Shown: positions 7,287 through 15,628, counted from the stretch's first letter. The stretch: DNA of 18,752 bases from CAYSBE01 sp964429245 (GCA_964429245.1 CAYSBE010000046.1:1-18752), one strand, 5' to 3'. Numbers and translations are program-made. The notes: generated by a model from the letters alone, not told the origin.

Positions 7287-7757
7287 CTAACTTAAGAATT
7301 CAAAAGATTTTACAAGTTTAATTATTTCTGCTTGTTCATCAATAACTGCTTGCATAACTTTCATTATGCTTTGAACGGTATAGGTTATTAATACTGTTTT
7401 GTCTTGTGTGGGTATTGCGTAATAAGATACGGTGTATAAACTTCCGTTTACATCATGTTCTTTGTTGAATGTAACAATGGGAACTGTTGTTTCTTGCACA
7501 ATGCTGGCTCCAAATTCTTTGTTTTGGTGCAGTATTTCATCTAACATTTTGTCTTTGGCTTCTGATCCACTAAATTCATTAGGAAGCATCATCACCCGAA
7601 TCACTCCCGAACCACCATTTTCATTAAAAAAAATATAGTGTCCGGCTTCATCTATTTCGCTTTTCCAGGTAGCCGGATATGTAAATGCAAAGAATCCCTG
7701 AATGGATACAAAGCGCTCGGTGCTAACATTGGTAGAGTTCATTTCTGCGTCAAACAT
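7287..7757 (-). CDS. DUF3805/PsbP-like small protein
   Basis: The protein has 156 residues, no signal peptide and no membrane segment, so it is likely cytosolic. It begins with GFFAFTYPATWKSEIDEAGHYIFFNENGGSGVIRVMML, a strand-rich pattern close to the DUF3805/PsbP-like fold (F-x-F-x-Y-P-x-x-W followed by a Gly-rich strand). A second part, SLYTVSYYAIPTQDKTVLITYTV, is followed by a C-terminal helix (MQAVIDEQAEIIKLVKSFEFL). Bacteroidota genomes carry many such proteins without known function, and some resemble immunity or stress proteins. It is the first gene of the leftward pair with the barrel gene, and it faces the TonB receptor across a 135-base divergent gap (7758-7892). The start is the ATG at 7757; an ATG five codons later is an alternative. 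Confidence 0.65.
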   Translation of the reverse strand: MFDAEMNSTNVSTERFVSIQGFFAFTYPATWKSEIDEAGHYIFFNENGGSGVIRVMMLPNEFSGSEAKDKMLDEILHQNKEFGASIVQETTVPIVTFNKEHDVNGSLYTVSYYAIPTQDKTVLITYTVQSIMKVMQAVIDEQAEIIKLVKSFEFLS

Positions 7758-7892
7758 AAGTTGATTATCGAATATTTTAAAGTTGTTTTATCAATTAATT
7801 ATTACGTTTCAGGATTCAATTAGGATATTTGGTCGGTATTTTATTTCAAGGCCAATCGGTTGCCTGCACCTTTGAATCAAATTATAAATCGC

Positions 7893-10283
7893 ATGAAATC
7901 ACAAATTACATCACTTAGCATGATTATCAGACTCATTTTTATGTTACCAATGATATTGGGTACACAACTCATTTTTGCTCAAGCTGCAACACAAACAGTA
8001 AGAGGACGCATATTAGACAGCGAAAGCAAGCAGCCGATTATCGGGGCAAGTGTGATTATCACAACCCAGTCCGGAAAAGGTGCAGCAACTGATACCGAGG
8101 GTGAGTTTAAAATCACCGGAGTGGCTTTGGGGCGAATCGCGCTAAAAATTACCTATATCGGATACGAGCCTTTGCAGGTATCTGATATCATGGTTACTGC
8201 CGGCAAAGAAGTAGTGCTCAATTTGCTCATGTCGGAATCACTACAAAAATTAAATGAGGTTGTCATATCATATGATAGGAAAAACGATCCTACGGTAACC
8301 AATAATGAAATGGCAGTGGTGAGCTCACGTTCTTTCAACCCAAGCGAAACCAATAAATATGCCGGTGCACTGGGCGACCCAAGCAGGATGGCAGCAAACT
8401 ATGCAGGTGTGGTGGCAGGCAACGACAGCCGAAATGATATTGTTGTAAGAGGAAACTCTCCCAATGCATTATTGTGGCAATTGCAGGGATTAAATATCCC
8501 AAATCCCAATCACTTTGGTGCCGGGTTCAATACAGGAGGTCCGGTAAGTATGCTCAACAGCAACAACATTGCAAAGTCCGATTTCTTTACCAGTGCTTTT
8601 CCGGCAATGTATGGCAATGCAAATGGTGCGGCATTCGATTTGCAATTGCGTGATGGAAATAACCAAAAACGTGAATTCATGACACAAGTAGGATTTAATG
8701 GATTTGAGTTTGGAGCAGAAGGGCCTTTTAGTGCGTCAAGCAAAGCTTCTTTTGTTGTAAATTACCGTTACTCCACATTAGGACTGTTAAAAGATATTGG
8801 CATCAACCCGGGTACAGGTGCTGCCACTCCTTTGTATCAGGATTTAAATATGAAGGTAGTTATTCCTACCAAAGGCAACGGCAAGTTTACCATTTTTGGT
8901 TTGGGAGGTGTAAGCTCCATTGATTTGTTAGGCTCCGAGGTAGATACCACAGAAGTTGATTATTACGGCTCGCCTGATGAAAATACAAGACCCAGATACC
9001 GCACACTTATTGGTGGAGTGAGTTACGAAAGATCACTGTCGCCAAAAACCTGGGCACGACTAACACTTGGTGCCAGTCAGATTTTTAGTAAATATACGTC
9101 TGAAAAAATTCAGGAGCCTTCAAATACTACTTACCTTATTGGGCAGGGAAATTTTACTGACAATAAGTACTCAGCCGTATATAACTTGACTCATAAGTTT
9201 GATGCAAAACGTACGTTACACTTTGGACTTACCAATGATTTCAGCACATTTGATTACCTCAATAAAGATTACTACAATTTTGGAACAACAGATACCACGC
9301 GTGTTGACCGAAAAGGAAATTACAACCTGGCACAAGGCTATGTGCAATTAAGACACCGAATCACCTCACGCCTTACGACCATGTTGGGTGTACATGCACA
9401 ACATATGAATGTGAACAAGCAGTTTGTGGTAGAACCAAGGGTTGGTATTCGCTACAGTGTGTCCGCAAAATCTACCATCAATTTAGGTTATGGTTTGCAC
9501 CACCAAAATATGCCTACCTACAATATTTTTGTGCAAAACAGTCAAGGGGAAGAAACAAACAGGAATGTAAAATTTACCCGCTCCAATCATTTTGTAGCAG
9601 GCTTTGAAAGCAATATCACTCCGTTGCTTAAAATAAAAATGGAGGCCTATTATCAAATAATTGATAAAGCTCCTGTTGATCCATTTGCGTCTTCATTTTC
9701 TATGCTAAACATTGGGGCCGATTTTGTACCAAGTGACAGACCTAATTTGGTAAACAACGGCACGGGAAACAATTACGGTATTGAACTTACCATCGAACGG
9801 TTTTTTGGAAAAGGGTATTACTACCTCATTACCGGTTCGGTATTCGATAGCAAATACAAAGGAAGCGATAACATCGAACGCAATACTGCTTTTAACACGG
9901 GATATGCAGCCAACTTTCTGGCCGGAAAAGAATTTAATTTGAACAAGAAAGGAAGCATATTTTACATCAATGCCAAAGTAACAAGTGTAGGAGGGAGATT
10001 CTTTACTCCTATTGACGCAACGGCTTCAGCGGCAGCAGGTGCAGCTGTTTATGATGAAACCAAAGCATACAGCGAAAGACAACCCGATTATTTTCGTGCC
10101 GATATAAAACTTGGTTACAGAAAAGATTTCAAAACAAGCTCCCTAGAGTTTGCTGTTGATTTATTAAATATCACCAATCACCAAAATGTATTTGCACAAG
10201 GGTACAATGCCAATACCAACACTGTATCGTATGAATACCAACAGGGATTTTTTCCGGTACCAATGGTGAAGTTTACCTTTTAA
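7893..10283 (+). CDS. TonB-dependent outer-membrane receptor with N-terminal carboxypeptidase-regulatory-like domain
   Basis: This protein of about 796 residues has a signal peptide ending IFAQ at residue 30. A CarboxypepD_reg-like domain spans about residues 35-115 (VRGRILDSESKQPIIGASV ... GEFKITGVALG ... ITYIGYEP). The plug domain covers about 145-250 (DIVVRGNSPNALLWQLQGL), and a 22-strand-type barrel ends in VKFTF. It should import a large ligand across the outer membrane using TonB energy. No SusD partner follows, so it is not a standard polysaccharide utilisation pair; a siderophore, peptide or other ligand is possible. The frame opens at a TTG (7860), but the ATG at 7893 gives a normal signal peptide. 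The kinase gene begins 28 bases downstream, suggesting linked regulation or sensing. Confidence 0.9.
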   Translation: MKSQITSLSMIIRLIFMLPMILGTQLIFAQAATQTVRGRILDSESKQPIIGASVIITTQSGKGAATDTEGEFKITGVALGRIALKITYIGYEPLQVSDIMVTAGKEVVLNLLMSESLQKLNEVVISYDRKNDPTVTNNEMAVVSSRSFNPSETNKYAGALGDPSRMAANYAGVVAGNDSRNDIVVRGNSPNALLWQLQGLNIPNPNHFGAGFNTGGPVSMLNSNNIAKSDFFTSAFPAMYGNANGAAFDLQLRDGNNQKREFMTQVGFNGFEFGAEGPFSASSKASFVVNYRYSTLGLLKDIGINPGTGAATPLYQDLNMKVVIPTKGNGKFTIFGLGGVSSIDLLGSEVDTTEVDYYGSPDENTRPRYRTLIGGVSYERSLSPKTWARLTLGASQIFSKYTSEKIQEPSNTTYLIGQGNFTDNKYSAVYNLTHKFDAKRTLHFGLTNDFSTFDYLNKDYYNFGTTDTTRVDRKGNYNLAQGYVQLRHRITSRLTTMLGVHAQHMNVNKQFVVEPRVGIRYSVSAKSTINLGYGLHHQNMPTYNIFVQNSQGEETNRNVKFTRSNHFVAGFESNITPLLKIKMEAYYQIIDKAPVDPFASSFSMLNIGADFVPSDRPNLVNNGTGNNYGIELTIERFFGKGYYYLITGSVFDSKYKGSDNIERNTAFNTGYAANFLAGKEFNLNKKGSIFYINAKVTSVGGRFFTPIDATASAAAGAAVYDETKAYSERQPDYFRADIKLGYRKDFKTSSLEFAVDLLNITNHQNVFAQGYNANTNTVSYEYQQGFFPVPMVKFTF

Positions 10284-10311
10284 TTGAAATAACCTATTTT
10301 GCTCTCCATTC

Positions 10312-11367
10312 ATGGCAGGTTTCAATCATATTACCCCTCTTTTCACCAATAAAAAAGACATCATCATCAGGCATGCGATTATTCTCGTGCTTGGTGTTTT
10401 TTTTGGTTCACTTAAAGTGTTTAATGGAGACATGTTGTTTCTGTCAGGTGATTGGTTCAGACATTCGCTTTTTACTACGTTAATGATTGCAACCATTTGG
10501 AACGGGAATATTTTGTTTATTGATTTGTTGGATGAAGCCATGCCTTGGCAGCGAAACATAAAACAGAAAATAGTTGTCTCGCTGCTTATTGCTATCGGTT
10601 GGCCGGTAATCGTTCATTTTGGATTTAATATCCTTGTTTATCCGATTATAATAGGCGAGCCGTGTACCCTTAATTCCAAGGAAAATGTTTCTTTTCTGAT
10701 TACTTCCGTAACCGTTACACTACTTGTTAATGCGATTTTTACAGCCATTGCTTTTTTTAAAATTTGGCGACAAAGTGTAAAAGAAACCGAAGAACTGAAA
10801 CGGGAAAGTTTAAGTGCCGAATTTGAAACCCTCAAAAGTCAGATTAACCCCCATTTTTTGTTTAATGCATTAAATACCCTCACCAGTTTGATTGAAGAAC
10901 ATCCCAAACAAGCAACCGATTTTGTGCTCAAACTTTCAAGCGTGTATCGCTACGTGCTTACCCAAAAAGATAAACAGTTGGTAACCCTCAAAGAGGAGTT
11001 AGATTTTATTGAGGCTTACATCTATTTAAACCAAATAAGATTTGGAAATAATTTAAATGTATCTATTCAGGTACCTGTTTCATTTCATCAAGCCAAGCTT
11101 GTTACACTTGCGTTACAAATGCTTATTGAAAATTGCATCAAGCATAATATTGTTTCTACTCAACACCCACTTACCATACAGTTGTATATAGAAGGTGATA
11201 CACTTGTTGTAAAAAACAATTTGCAAAAAAAGCAACAGAATATTGATAGCAATGGTATCGGACTTAATAATATAGTACACCGATACGGATTTATTACAGA
11301 TAAAAAAGTTGAGATTACCGAAGATGGGGCAAATTTTATAGTGTCATTACCTCTAATAGTTGATTAA
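10312..11367 (+). CDS. LytS/YehU-type sensor histidine kinase
   Basis: The 351-residue inner-membrane protein has about four hydrophobic segments (roughly 20-38, 55-71, 88-113, 128-150). A short charged linker leads to the His_kinase domain (PF06580), with SQINPHFLFNALNTL at 176-190, where His181 is the expected phospho-acceptor. The ATP-binding N box is LIENCIKHN at 271-279, and the G box is SNGIGLNNIVHRY at 313-325. This is the usual form in Bacteroidota, with no separate periplasmic sensor domain, so it probably senses through the membrane part. The regulator begins one base after its stop codon, making an evident two-component pair. Placement directly behind a TonB receptor suggests it reports on, or controls, uptake by that receptor, which is inference. 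Confidence 0.92.
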   Translation: MAGFNHITPLFTNKKDIIIRHAIILVLGVFFGSLKVFNGDMLFLSGDWFRHSLFTTLMIATIWNGNILFIDLLDEAMPWQRNIKQKIVVSLLIAIGWPVIVHFGFNILVYPIIIGEPCTLNSKENVSFLITSVTVTLLVNAIFTAIAFFKIWRQSVKETEELKRESLSAEFETLKSQINPHFLFNALNTLTSLIEEHPKQATDFVLKLSSVYRYVLTQKDKQLVTLKEELDFIEAYIYLNQIRFGNNLNVSIQVPVSFHQAKLVTLALQMLIENCIKHNIVSTQHPLTIQLYIEGDTLVVKNNLQKKQQNIDSNGIGLNNIVHRYGFITDKKVEITEDGANFIVSLPLIVD

Positions 11368-11368
11368 A

Positions 11369-12136
11369 ATGAAATTGCTCATTGTTGAAGATGAATCACC
11401 GGCACTAAGCCGCATTACCAAGTTGCTCAAGGAAATTGATAGCCGAATTGAAATTATCGCTACTGCTGATAGTATCGAGGCTGCTTGTTCAGCATTTGAA
11501 CAGCATACAGATTTTGATTTGGCACTAATGGATATTGAATTGGCAGATGGGCAAAGCTTTGAAATATTTAAACGAACCCATGTGTATTGCCCGGTGATAT
11601 TTACCACCGCTTATGATGAGTTTGCTTTGAAAGCATTTAAAGTAAACAGCATTGATTACCTCTTGAAACCTATTGACAAGATTGAATTAATTGAAGCCCT
11701 CGAAAAGTTTAAGTCCATACAAACCATTAAGCCTTCTGCATTGCTTCAACAGCAAATGGAAACATTGCTTCAGCAACTCAAACCGGTACAGGCAGGTTAC
11801 AAAAACCGATTTCTGATAAAAACCGGAACAAAACTGATTTCAATTCCCATTGATGACATTGCTTATTTTCATGCTGCTGATAAATTGGTTTACCTGCATA
11901 CACATAAAAATGATAAGTATATTTTAGACCAGTCGCTTGATGAGCTTATACGTGTGGTAGATCCTACATTATTCTTTCACCTCAACAGGCAATTTATTGT
12001 TCATGTCAATAGCATAAAAACGGTGAATGCCTATTTTAATGGAAAGCTGAAAGTAGAAATAGCACCAATCATCAATGAGGAGGTATTGGTAAGCAGGGAG
12101 AAAGCTTCAGAATTTAAAAAGTGGCTTGATACCTAA
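11369..12136 (+). CDS. LytTR-family response regulator
   Basis: This 255-residue protein has an N-terminal receiver domain with the acidic pocket E7-D8-E9, phospho-acceptor Asp55 in LALMDIEL, Thr79/Thr80 and Lys100 in YLLKP. A flexible Gln-rich linker (about 121-140) follows. The C-terminal LytTR DNA-binding domain spans about 141-255 (FLIKTGTKLISIPIDDIAYF ... FFHLNRQFIVHVNSI). It should be phosphorylated by the kinase encoded just upstream and bind direct-repeat promoters as a dimer. The frame runs back to a TTG at 11360 that overlaps the kinase gene, but the ATG at 11369 begins MKLLIVEDE as in its relatives. The gene converges on the nucleotidyltransferase gene with only 25 bases between stop codons. 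Confidence 0.94.
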   Translation: MKLLIVEDESPALSRITKLLKEIDSRIEIIATADSIEAACSAFEQHTDFDLALMDIELADGQSFEIFKRTHVYCPVIFTTAYDEFALKAFKVNSIDYLLKPIDKIELIEALEKFKSIQTIKPSALLQQQMETLLQQLKPVQAGYKNRFLIKTGTKLISIPIDDIAYFHAADKLVYLHTHKNDKYILDQSLDELIRVVDPTLFFHLNRQFIVHVNSIKTVNAYFNGKLKVEIAPIINEEVLVSREKASEFKKWLDT

Positions 12137-12161
12137 TGTCTAAAATACCTGAAACAAAAAA

Positions 12162-13151
12162 TTATCCAAAATTAATCTCCGTACTATCGCCAATATTTAA
12201 ACTCTGCTTCATGCCTTTCAGGTAAGCATCATTTCCTAATAGCGAGCGCTCAAGTATGGCAAACTCCAATTGCGCATAAGGCCCAATAATACTTTCTTTT
12301 ACAATTGAATAATTAAGAATGGCATTGTCACCAATGGATACATTGGGTCCAATAATGCTGTTGCTTATTTTGCAATTTTTGCCAATAAATACCGGTGGAA
12401 TGATAATCGTATTGGGAAATTGCATTTGAGAATAATCAATTTCCATTCGCTTGAGGAGCGTAGCATTGGTATCCAACAAAATTTCTTTTTTGCCACAATC
12501 AAACCAATTGTCAACATCAATGGTGCGCATCACAACTCCCTGGCTAATCATGCGCATCAATCCATCTGTCAGGTGGTATTCATTTTGGGTAGTTATCTTA
12601 TGTTGGATATTGTATTCAATAGCTTCGAGCAACTTATCGGTATCTTTAATATAATAAATGCCCACCAGTGCCAGATTTGATTTTGGAATGGCAGGTTTTT
12701 CCAATACCGCTTTGATGGTGCCATCATCATTGAGCTCAGCTACACCAAACATACGCGGGTCATTAACTTTTTTTACACAAAGCATGCTAGTGGGTGACGC
12801 AATCATTTTCTCAAAATCAACATCGGCAATGGTATCACCTAAAACAATCAGCATGTTTTTGGTTCCCAATTTTTCTTTGGCCAGCCAAATGGCATGTCCT
12901 GTTCCTCTTCCGGTAGTTTGAATGACAAAGTCAGCCGTAATTTGAGGATAGGTTTCGGAAACAAATTGCTCAATTTTATCGCCCATGTATCCGATGATAA
13001 ACACAAACTCAGATACATGTGCAGCAATAAGCGAATCAATAATATGCCCTAAAATGGGTTTTCCTGCAATGGGAATCAAGGCTTTGGGTTGGGTATGTGT
13101 GTGCGGCCTTAGGCGTGTGCCTATTCCGGCAACTGGTATTACAGCTTTCAT
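12162..13151 (-). CDS. Sugar-1-phosphate nucleotidyltransferase with left-handed beta-helix tail
   Basis: This 329-residue cytosolic enzyme should couple a nucleoside triphosphate to a sugar 1-phosphate. The N-terminal NTP_transferase domain (PF00483) has the signature GIGTRLRPHTHTQPKALIPI at 9-28, TGRGTGHAIWLA at 80-91 and the metal-binding LGDTIAD at 104-110. The C-terminal part (about 245-325) has hexapeptide-like repeats (IFIGKNC, IIGPNVSIGDNAIL, IIGPYAQLEFAIL) of a beta-helix. This arrangement is typical of RfbA-like long-form dTTP:glucose-1-phosphate thymidylyltransferases and of GlmU-like or mannose-1-phosphate guanylyltransferases; the base and sugar cannot be fixed from sequence. No partner genes for lipopolysaccharide or capsule synthesis are next to it. 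The start ATG 13149-13151 is 77 bases from the divergent glyA start. Confidence 0.88.
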   Translation of the reverse strand: MKAVIPVAGIGTRLRPHTHTQPKALIPIAGKPILGHIIDSLIAAHVSEFVFIIGYMGDKIEQFVSETYPQITADFVIQTTGRGTGHAIWLAKEKLGTKNMLIVLGDTIADVDFEKMIASPTSMLCVKKVNDPRMFGVAELNDDGTIKAVLEKPAIPKSNLALVGIYYIKDTDKLLEAIEYNIQHKITTQNEYHLTDGLMRMISQGVVMRTIDVDNWFDCGKKEILLDTNATLLKRMEIDYSQMQFPNTIIIPPVFIGKNCKISNSIIGPNVSIGDNAILNYSIVKESIIGPYAQLEFAILERSLLGNDAYLKGMKQSLNIGDSTEINFG

Positions 13152-13159
13152 ATTCTATC

Positions 13160-13167
13160 CAAAAATA
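13160..13167 (-). promoter_or_regulatory. Candidate -7 box for the nucleotidyltransferase
   Basis: On the minus strand this reads TATTTTTG, a full match to TAnnTTTG, only 8 bases before the ATG. If it is functional, the leader would be very short or absent. No -33 element is obvious. Confidence 0.3.
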
Positions 13168-13228
13168 AATCTTTCTGCATCAATAGCTGTTAAATATTTA
13201 TTATTGCGCATAAATGACCATACATCAG

Positions 13229-14497
13229 ATGAAAAAGGACAAAGTATTATTTGATTTAATTGATAAAGAAAACGCACGTCAGGAGCATGGGTTAGAACTT
13301 ATTGCATCCGAAAATTTTGTAAGCAAACAGGTAATGAAAGCCCAAGGCAGTGTGCTTACCAACAAATATGCCGAAGGGCTTCCGGGCAAACGCTATTATG
13401 GTGGTTGCGAAGTAGTAGATCAGGTTGAGCAATTGGCTATTGACCGGTTGAAAGAATTATTTGGCGCAGCTTGGGCAAATGTGCAACCGCACTCGGGTGC
13501 ACAAGCCAATGCAGCAGTGATGTTGGGTTGCCTCAATCCGGGTGACAAAATATTGGGCTTCGATCTTTCTCATGGTGGTCACCTTACACATGGCTCTCCT
13601 GTAAATTTTTCGGGTAAATTGTATTCGCCTTCTTTTTATGGCGTTGAAAAAGAAACCGGTTTAATCAACTGGGATAAAGTAGAAGAAACAGCCAGGCGCG
13701 AAAAACCAAAAATGATTATTTGTGGCGCATCTGCATACAGCCGCGATTGGGACTACGCACGCCTACGTGCCATTGCCGATTCAGTGGGTGCATTGCTGCT
13801 TGCTGATATCGCTCACCCTGCCGGATTGATTGCCAAAGGTCACCTTAACAATCCTATTCCGCATTGCCATATTGTAACATCCACCACACACAAAACACTC
13901 CGTGGTCCCCGTGGTGGCATCATCATGATGGGCAAAGATTTTGAAAACCCTTTCGGATTAAAAACCCCTAAAGGCGAATTGAAACCAATGAGTGCGGTAT
14001 TGGATGGTGCTGTTTTTCCGGGTACACAAGGTGGTCCGTTGGAACATGTAATTGCTGCAAAAGCAGTTGCCTTTGGCGAAGCACTAAGCGATGACTTTAA
14101 AAAATATACGGAGCAGGTGTGTAAAAATGCCCAAGCTATGGCAAAGGCATTTACCGATCTTGGCTACCACATCATTTCAGGTGGTACTGATAATCACCTC
14201 ATGCTAATTGACCTCCGCAATAAAAATATCAGTGGCAAAGCTGCTGAAAATGCTTTGGTAAAAGCCGATATTACGCTCAATAAAAATATGGTGCCGTTTG
14301 ATGATAAATCACCGTTTGTTACCTCAGGTATTCGCATTGGTACGGCAGCCATCACCACACGCGGATTGAAAGAAAAACAAATGGCCAAAATTGTGGATTT
14401 AATTGACGCGGTGATACAAAAACCGGAGGATGAAAAAACATTGAAGTCGGTACGCAAAAAAGTAAATACAATGATGGAAGGCTTTCCGTTGTATTAA
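13229..14497 (+). CDS. glyA: Serine hydroxymethyltransferase
   Basis: This 422-residue pyridoxal-phosphate enzyme converts serine and tetrahydrofolate to glycine and methylene-tetrahydrofolate, the main source of one-carbon units. Family landmarks include LIASENFVS near the N-terminus, NKYAEGLPGKRYYGG (residues 45-59), HGGHLTHGSPVN and ADIAHPAGL. The Lys in STTHKTLRGPRGG (Lys222) binds the cofactor. Length is normal for bacterial GlyA and no gap is seen. An ATG also lies five codons upstream at 13214, but MKKDKVLFDLIDKEN from 13229 lines up with other Bacteroidota enzymes that begin M-x-R/K-D. It diverges from the nucleotidyltransferase. The reading frame beyond the stop codon stays open for about 100 bases as decayed sequence. 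Confidence 0.97.
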   Translation: MKKDKVLFDLIDKENARQEHGLELIASENFVSKQVMKAQGSVLTNKYAEGLPGKRYYGGCEVVDQVEQLAIDRLKELFGAAWANVQPHSGAQANAAVMLGCLNPGDKILGFDLSHGGHLTHGSPVNFSGKLYSPSFYGVEKETGLINWDKVEETARREKPKMIICGASAYSRDWDYARLRAIADSVGALLLADIAHPAGLIAKGHLNNPIPHCHIVTSTTHKTLRGPRGGIIMMGKDFENPFGLKTPKGELKPMSAVLDGAVFPGTQGGPLEHVIAAKAVAFGEALSDDFKKYTEQVCKNAQAMAKAFTDLGYHIISGGTDNHLMLIDLRNKNISGKAAENALVKADITLNKNMVPFDDKSPFVTSGIRIGTAAITTRGLKEKQMAKIVDLIDAVIQKPEDEKTLKSVRKKVNTMMEGFPLY

Positions 14498-14663
14498 ATT
14501 ATAAACGCATCATCCGTTTTTGATAATCTCTTTTTTAAACTAGGTGCAGGATTTTTTCTTGCAATGAATATTCCCTTCTTATATCCATACAAAGCTAGTT
14601 GGGGAACTATGTGCTGCCTTTGGTAGGTGCTTATTTAGCCAACAGCTTGCTTATGCTGTTACA
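14498..14663 (+). other. Gap with decayed membrane-protein-like coding sequence
   Basis: A weak terminator-like stem AAACG/CGTTTTT (14503-14521) follows glyA. Beyond it, one frame reads NLFFKLGAGFFLAMNIPFL and a second, shifted frame reads NYVLPLVGAYLANSLLML, running into the end of the acetyltransferase gene on the other strand. Together they look like a small membrane protein broken by a frameshift. No start codon, promoter or family could be assigned. Confidence 0.25.
14503..14521 (+). terminator. Weak terminator-like stem after glyA
   Basis: AAACG pairs with CGTTT around a 7-base loop and ends in a run of five T, six bases past the glyA stop codon. The stem is only 5 bases, so this is a low-confidence candidate. 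Confidence 0.3.
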
Positions 14664-15173
14664 CTATTCTTTAATGATTAATTTCCAGGTAAATGATGTT
14701 TCATTCTCACCCGTTTTGATGAAGTTATTTTTTTTCAGCACTTTGAAAGATGCCATATTGGTTTTATCTGTGCTGGCTACAATTGCATAAACTGATTGTT
14801 GTGTTTTTGTCCATTCAATGATGCCTCCTACCAATTCTGTCATCAATCCTTTTCCCTGAAACTCATCATATGTTCCATAACCAATTTCTATTTCTCCATC
14901 TGCATTAGGCTCTCCAACGATGCATAAGTCGCCAATCATTTTGTTCTCTTCCTTTGATATTGCTGTCCAAAGTGTGTTGTATACATAATTTTTTGATACA
15001 TCTGCAACATTGGGTAAGATGGTTTGCTCCAATGCTTCCTTTAGTTCTGCAGAAATAGTTCTTGAGGTTCTATTCAGATTCAGCTCTGCTTCCAATGAAT
15101 GGTCACACCGGATATACTTTACCAATTGGTCATAGGTCAACGGTTTTAATATGAGCCTGGCAGTTTCTATCAT
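14664..15173 (-). CDS. GNAT-family N-acetyltransferase
   Basis: The 169-residue protein starts METARLILK-like (MIETARLILKPLTYDQL), as in the RimJ/RimL-type Acetyltransf_3 group (PF13302). Strand 4 is IEIGYGTYDEFQGKGLMTEL, in which QGKG at 106-109 is the acetyl-CoA pyrophosphate-binding loop (Q/R-x-x-G-x-G/A). NMASFKVLKKNNF at 139-151 is the usual Asn-x-x-S motif on the last helix. It should transfer an acetyl group from acetyl-CoA to an amine, but the substrate is unknown; relatives acetylate ribosomal proteins, antibiotics or small metabolites. It converges with glyA and stands alone, with a promoter-like box at 15205-15212. It lies at the boundary where the sequence becomes patchy and repeat-rich. 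Confidence 0.88.
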   Translation of the reverse strand: MIETARLILKPLTYDQLVKYIRCDHSLEAELNLNRTSRTISAELKEALEQTILPNVADVSKNYVYNTLWTAISKEENKMIGDLCIVGEPNADGEIEIGYGTYDEFQGKGLMTELVGGIIEWTKTQQSVYAIVASTDKTNMASFKVLKKNNFIKTGENETSFTWKLIIKE

Positions 15174-15204
15174 TGGCTTAAATTTTATTCAGTGAATTTT
15201 ATTA

Positions 15205-15212
15205 CAAAAATA
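15205..15212 (-). promoter_or_regulatory. Candidate -7 box for the acetyltransferase
   Basis: On the minus strand this reads TATTTTTG, a full match to TAnnTTTG, about 31 bases upstream of the ATG at 15173. The position is sensible; the -33 element is not clear. Confidence 0.4.
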
Positions 15213-15313
15213 ACTGAATACCTACGTTTGTTATAATCTCATTTACAATTTTAGTTTTGGGTTATCAATGCACGCTGTCAAGTTGCGAATCTCGAATATA
15301 TACATACCAACTG

Positions 15314-15387
15314 TAAGTATCGCTAAAAATAGGCAAACCAACCGACAAGCGTTAGGTAAAATTACTTGAAAATGTGGATGAAATAAA
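15314..15387 (+). repeat. 74-base direct repeat, left copy
   Basis: Identical to 16855-16928 at 70 of 74 positions with no gaps; differences are at 15322, 15364, 15365 and 15384. The core contains GGCAAACCAACCGACAAGCG followed by TTAGGTAAAATT. GTTAGGT matches the integron core pattern GTTRRRY, but no complementary RYYYAAC partner was found upstream. With the right copy it frames the desulfurase remnant and the KilA-N gene. Confidence 0.95.
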
Positions 15388-15445
15388 AGTGCCAATCTTA
15401 TAGTTGCATGATAATGAATTAAAAGAATATTGAACTTGACTATTT

Positions 15446-15484
15446 ATCAAATATCCGCTCTTACCTCATCATCTCTTTGATATT
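15446..15484 (+). repeat. 39-base repeat, left copy
   Basis: 34 of 39 positions match 18585-18623, including the 17-base exact core ATCAAATATCCGCTCTT. On the minus strand it reads NIKEMMR then stop, against NIKEMLGEERIFD then stop in the right copy, so it resembles a decayed C-terminal coding end. Confidence 0.8.
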
Positions 15485-15588
15485 GCCAACATGCTTTTAC
15501 CTATTTCAGGGTGTGTAAAAGTCGTATGGTCTTAATTGAACTGCATAATGGATCTATATTATCGCTAAGTTTATTTTCTATTACTCTA

Positions 15589-15624
15589 GTGTAACAACTC
15601 TTCAAATTCATAAATTTGTTACAC
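15589..15624 (+). promoter_or_regulatory. Inverted repeat over a promoter-like box
   Basis: Perfect 9-base arms GTGTAACAA (15589-15597) and TTGTTACAC (15616-15624) are separated by 18 bases. The right arm overlaps TAAATTTG at 15611-15618, a full match to the -7 consensus TAnnTTTG, and the desulfurase-like start codon follows at 15629. The layout suits a dimeric repressor site covering a promoter; the alternative is a hairpin with a large loop. Confidence 0.45.
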
Positions 15625-15628
15625 AGGA

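Larger units (their letters stand above)
15174..15628. other. 455-base gap with promoter box, two repeats and an inverted repeat
   Basis: No intact gene is visible. The gap holds the promoter-like box of the acetyltransferase (15205-15212), the left 74-base direct repeat (15314-15387) and a 39-base repeat shared with the right edge (15446-15484). It also holds an inverted repeat over a second promoter-like box (15589-15624). Short coding-like traces with stop codons occur on the minus strand around 15465-15535, suggesting decayed sequence. Confidence 0.6.

Noticed and set aside
14599..14790. Plus-strand open frame after glyA as an intact small membrane protein
   Set aside because: It starts at a TTG without a leader, its second half is antisense to the acetyltransferase, and the matching N-terminal part lies in another frame.
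15340..15357. Integron attC site at the 74-base repeats (GCGTTAGGT)
   Set aside because: GTTAGGT fits the core pattern, but neither copy has a matching RYYYAAC upstream within about 150 bases, the surrounding genes face different ways, and there is no integrase. It is kept only as a weak idea in the finding.
15465..15535. Possible remnant of a second serine hydrolase tail on the minus strand (HPEIGKSMLAISKR)
   Set aside because: It resembles the hydrolase tail HPDISFKTMIKL in only a few residues and covers about 20 codons between stop codons, too short to claim.
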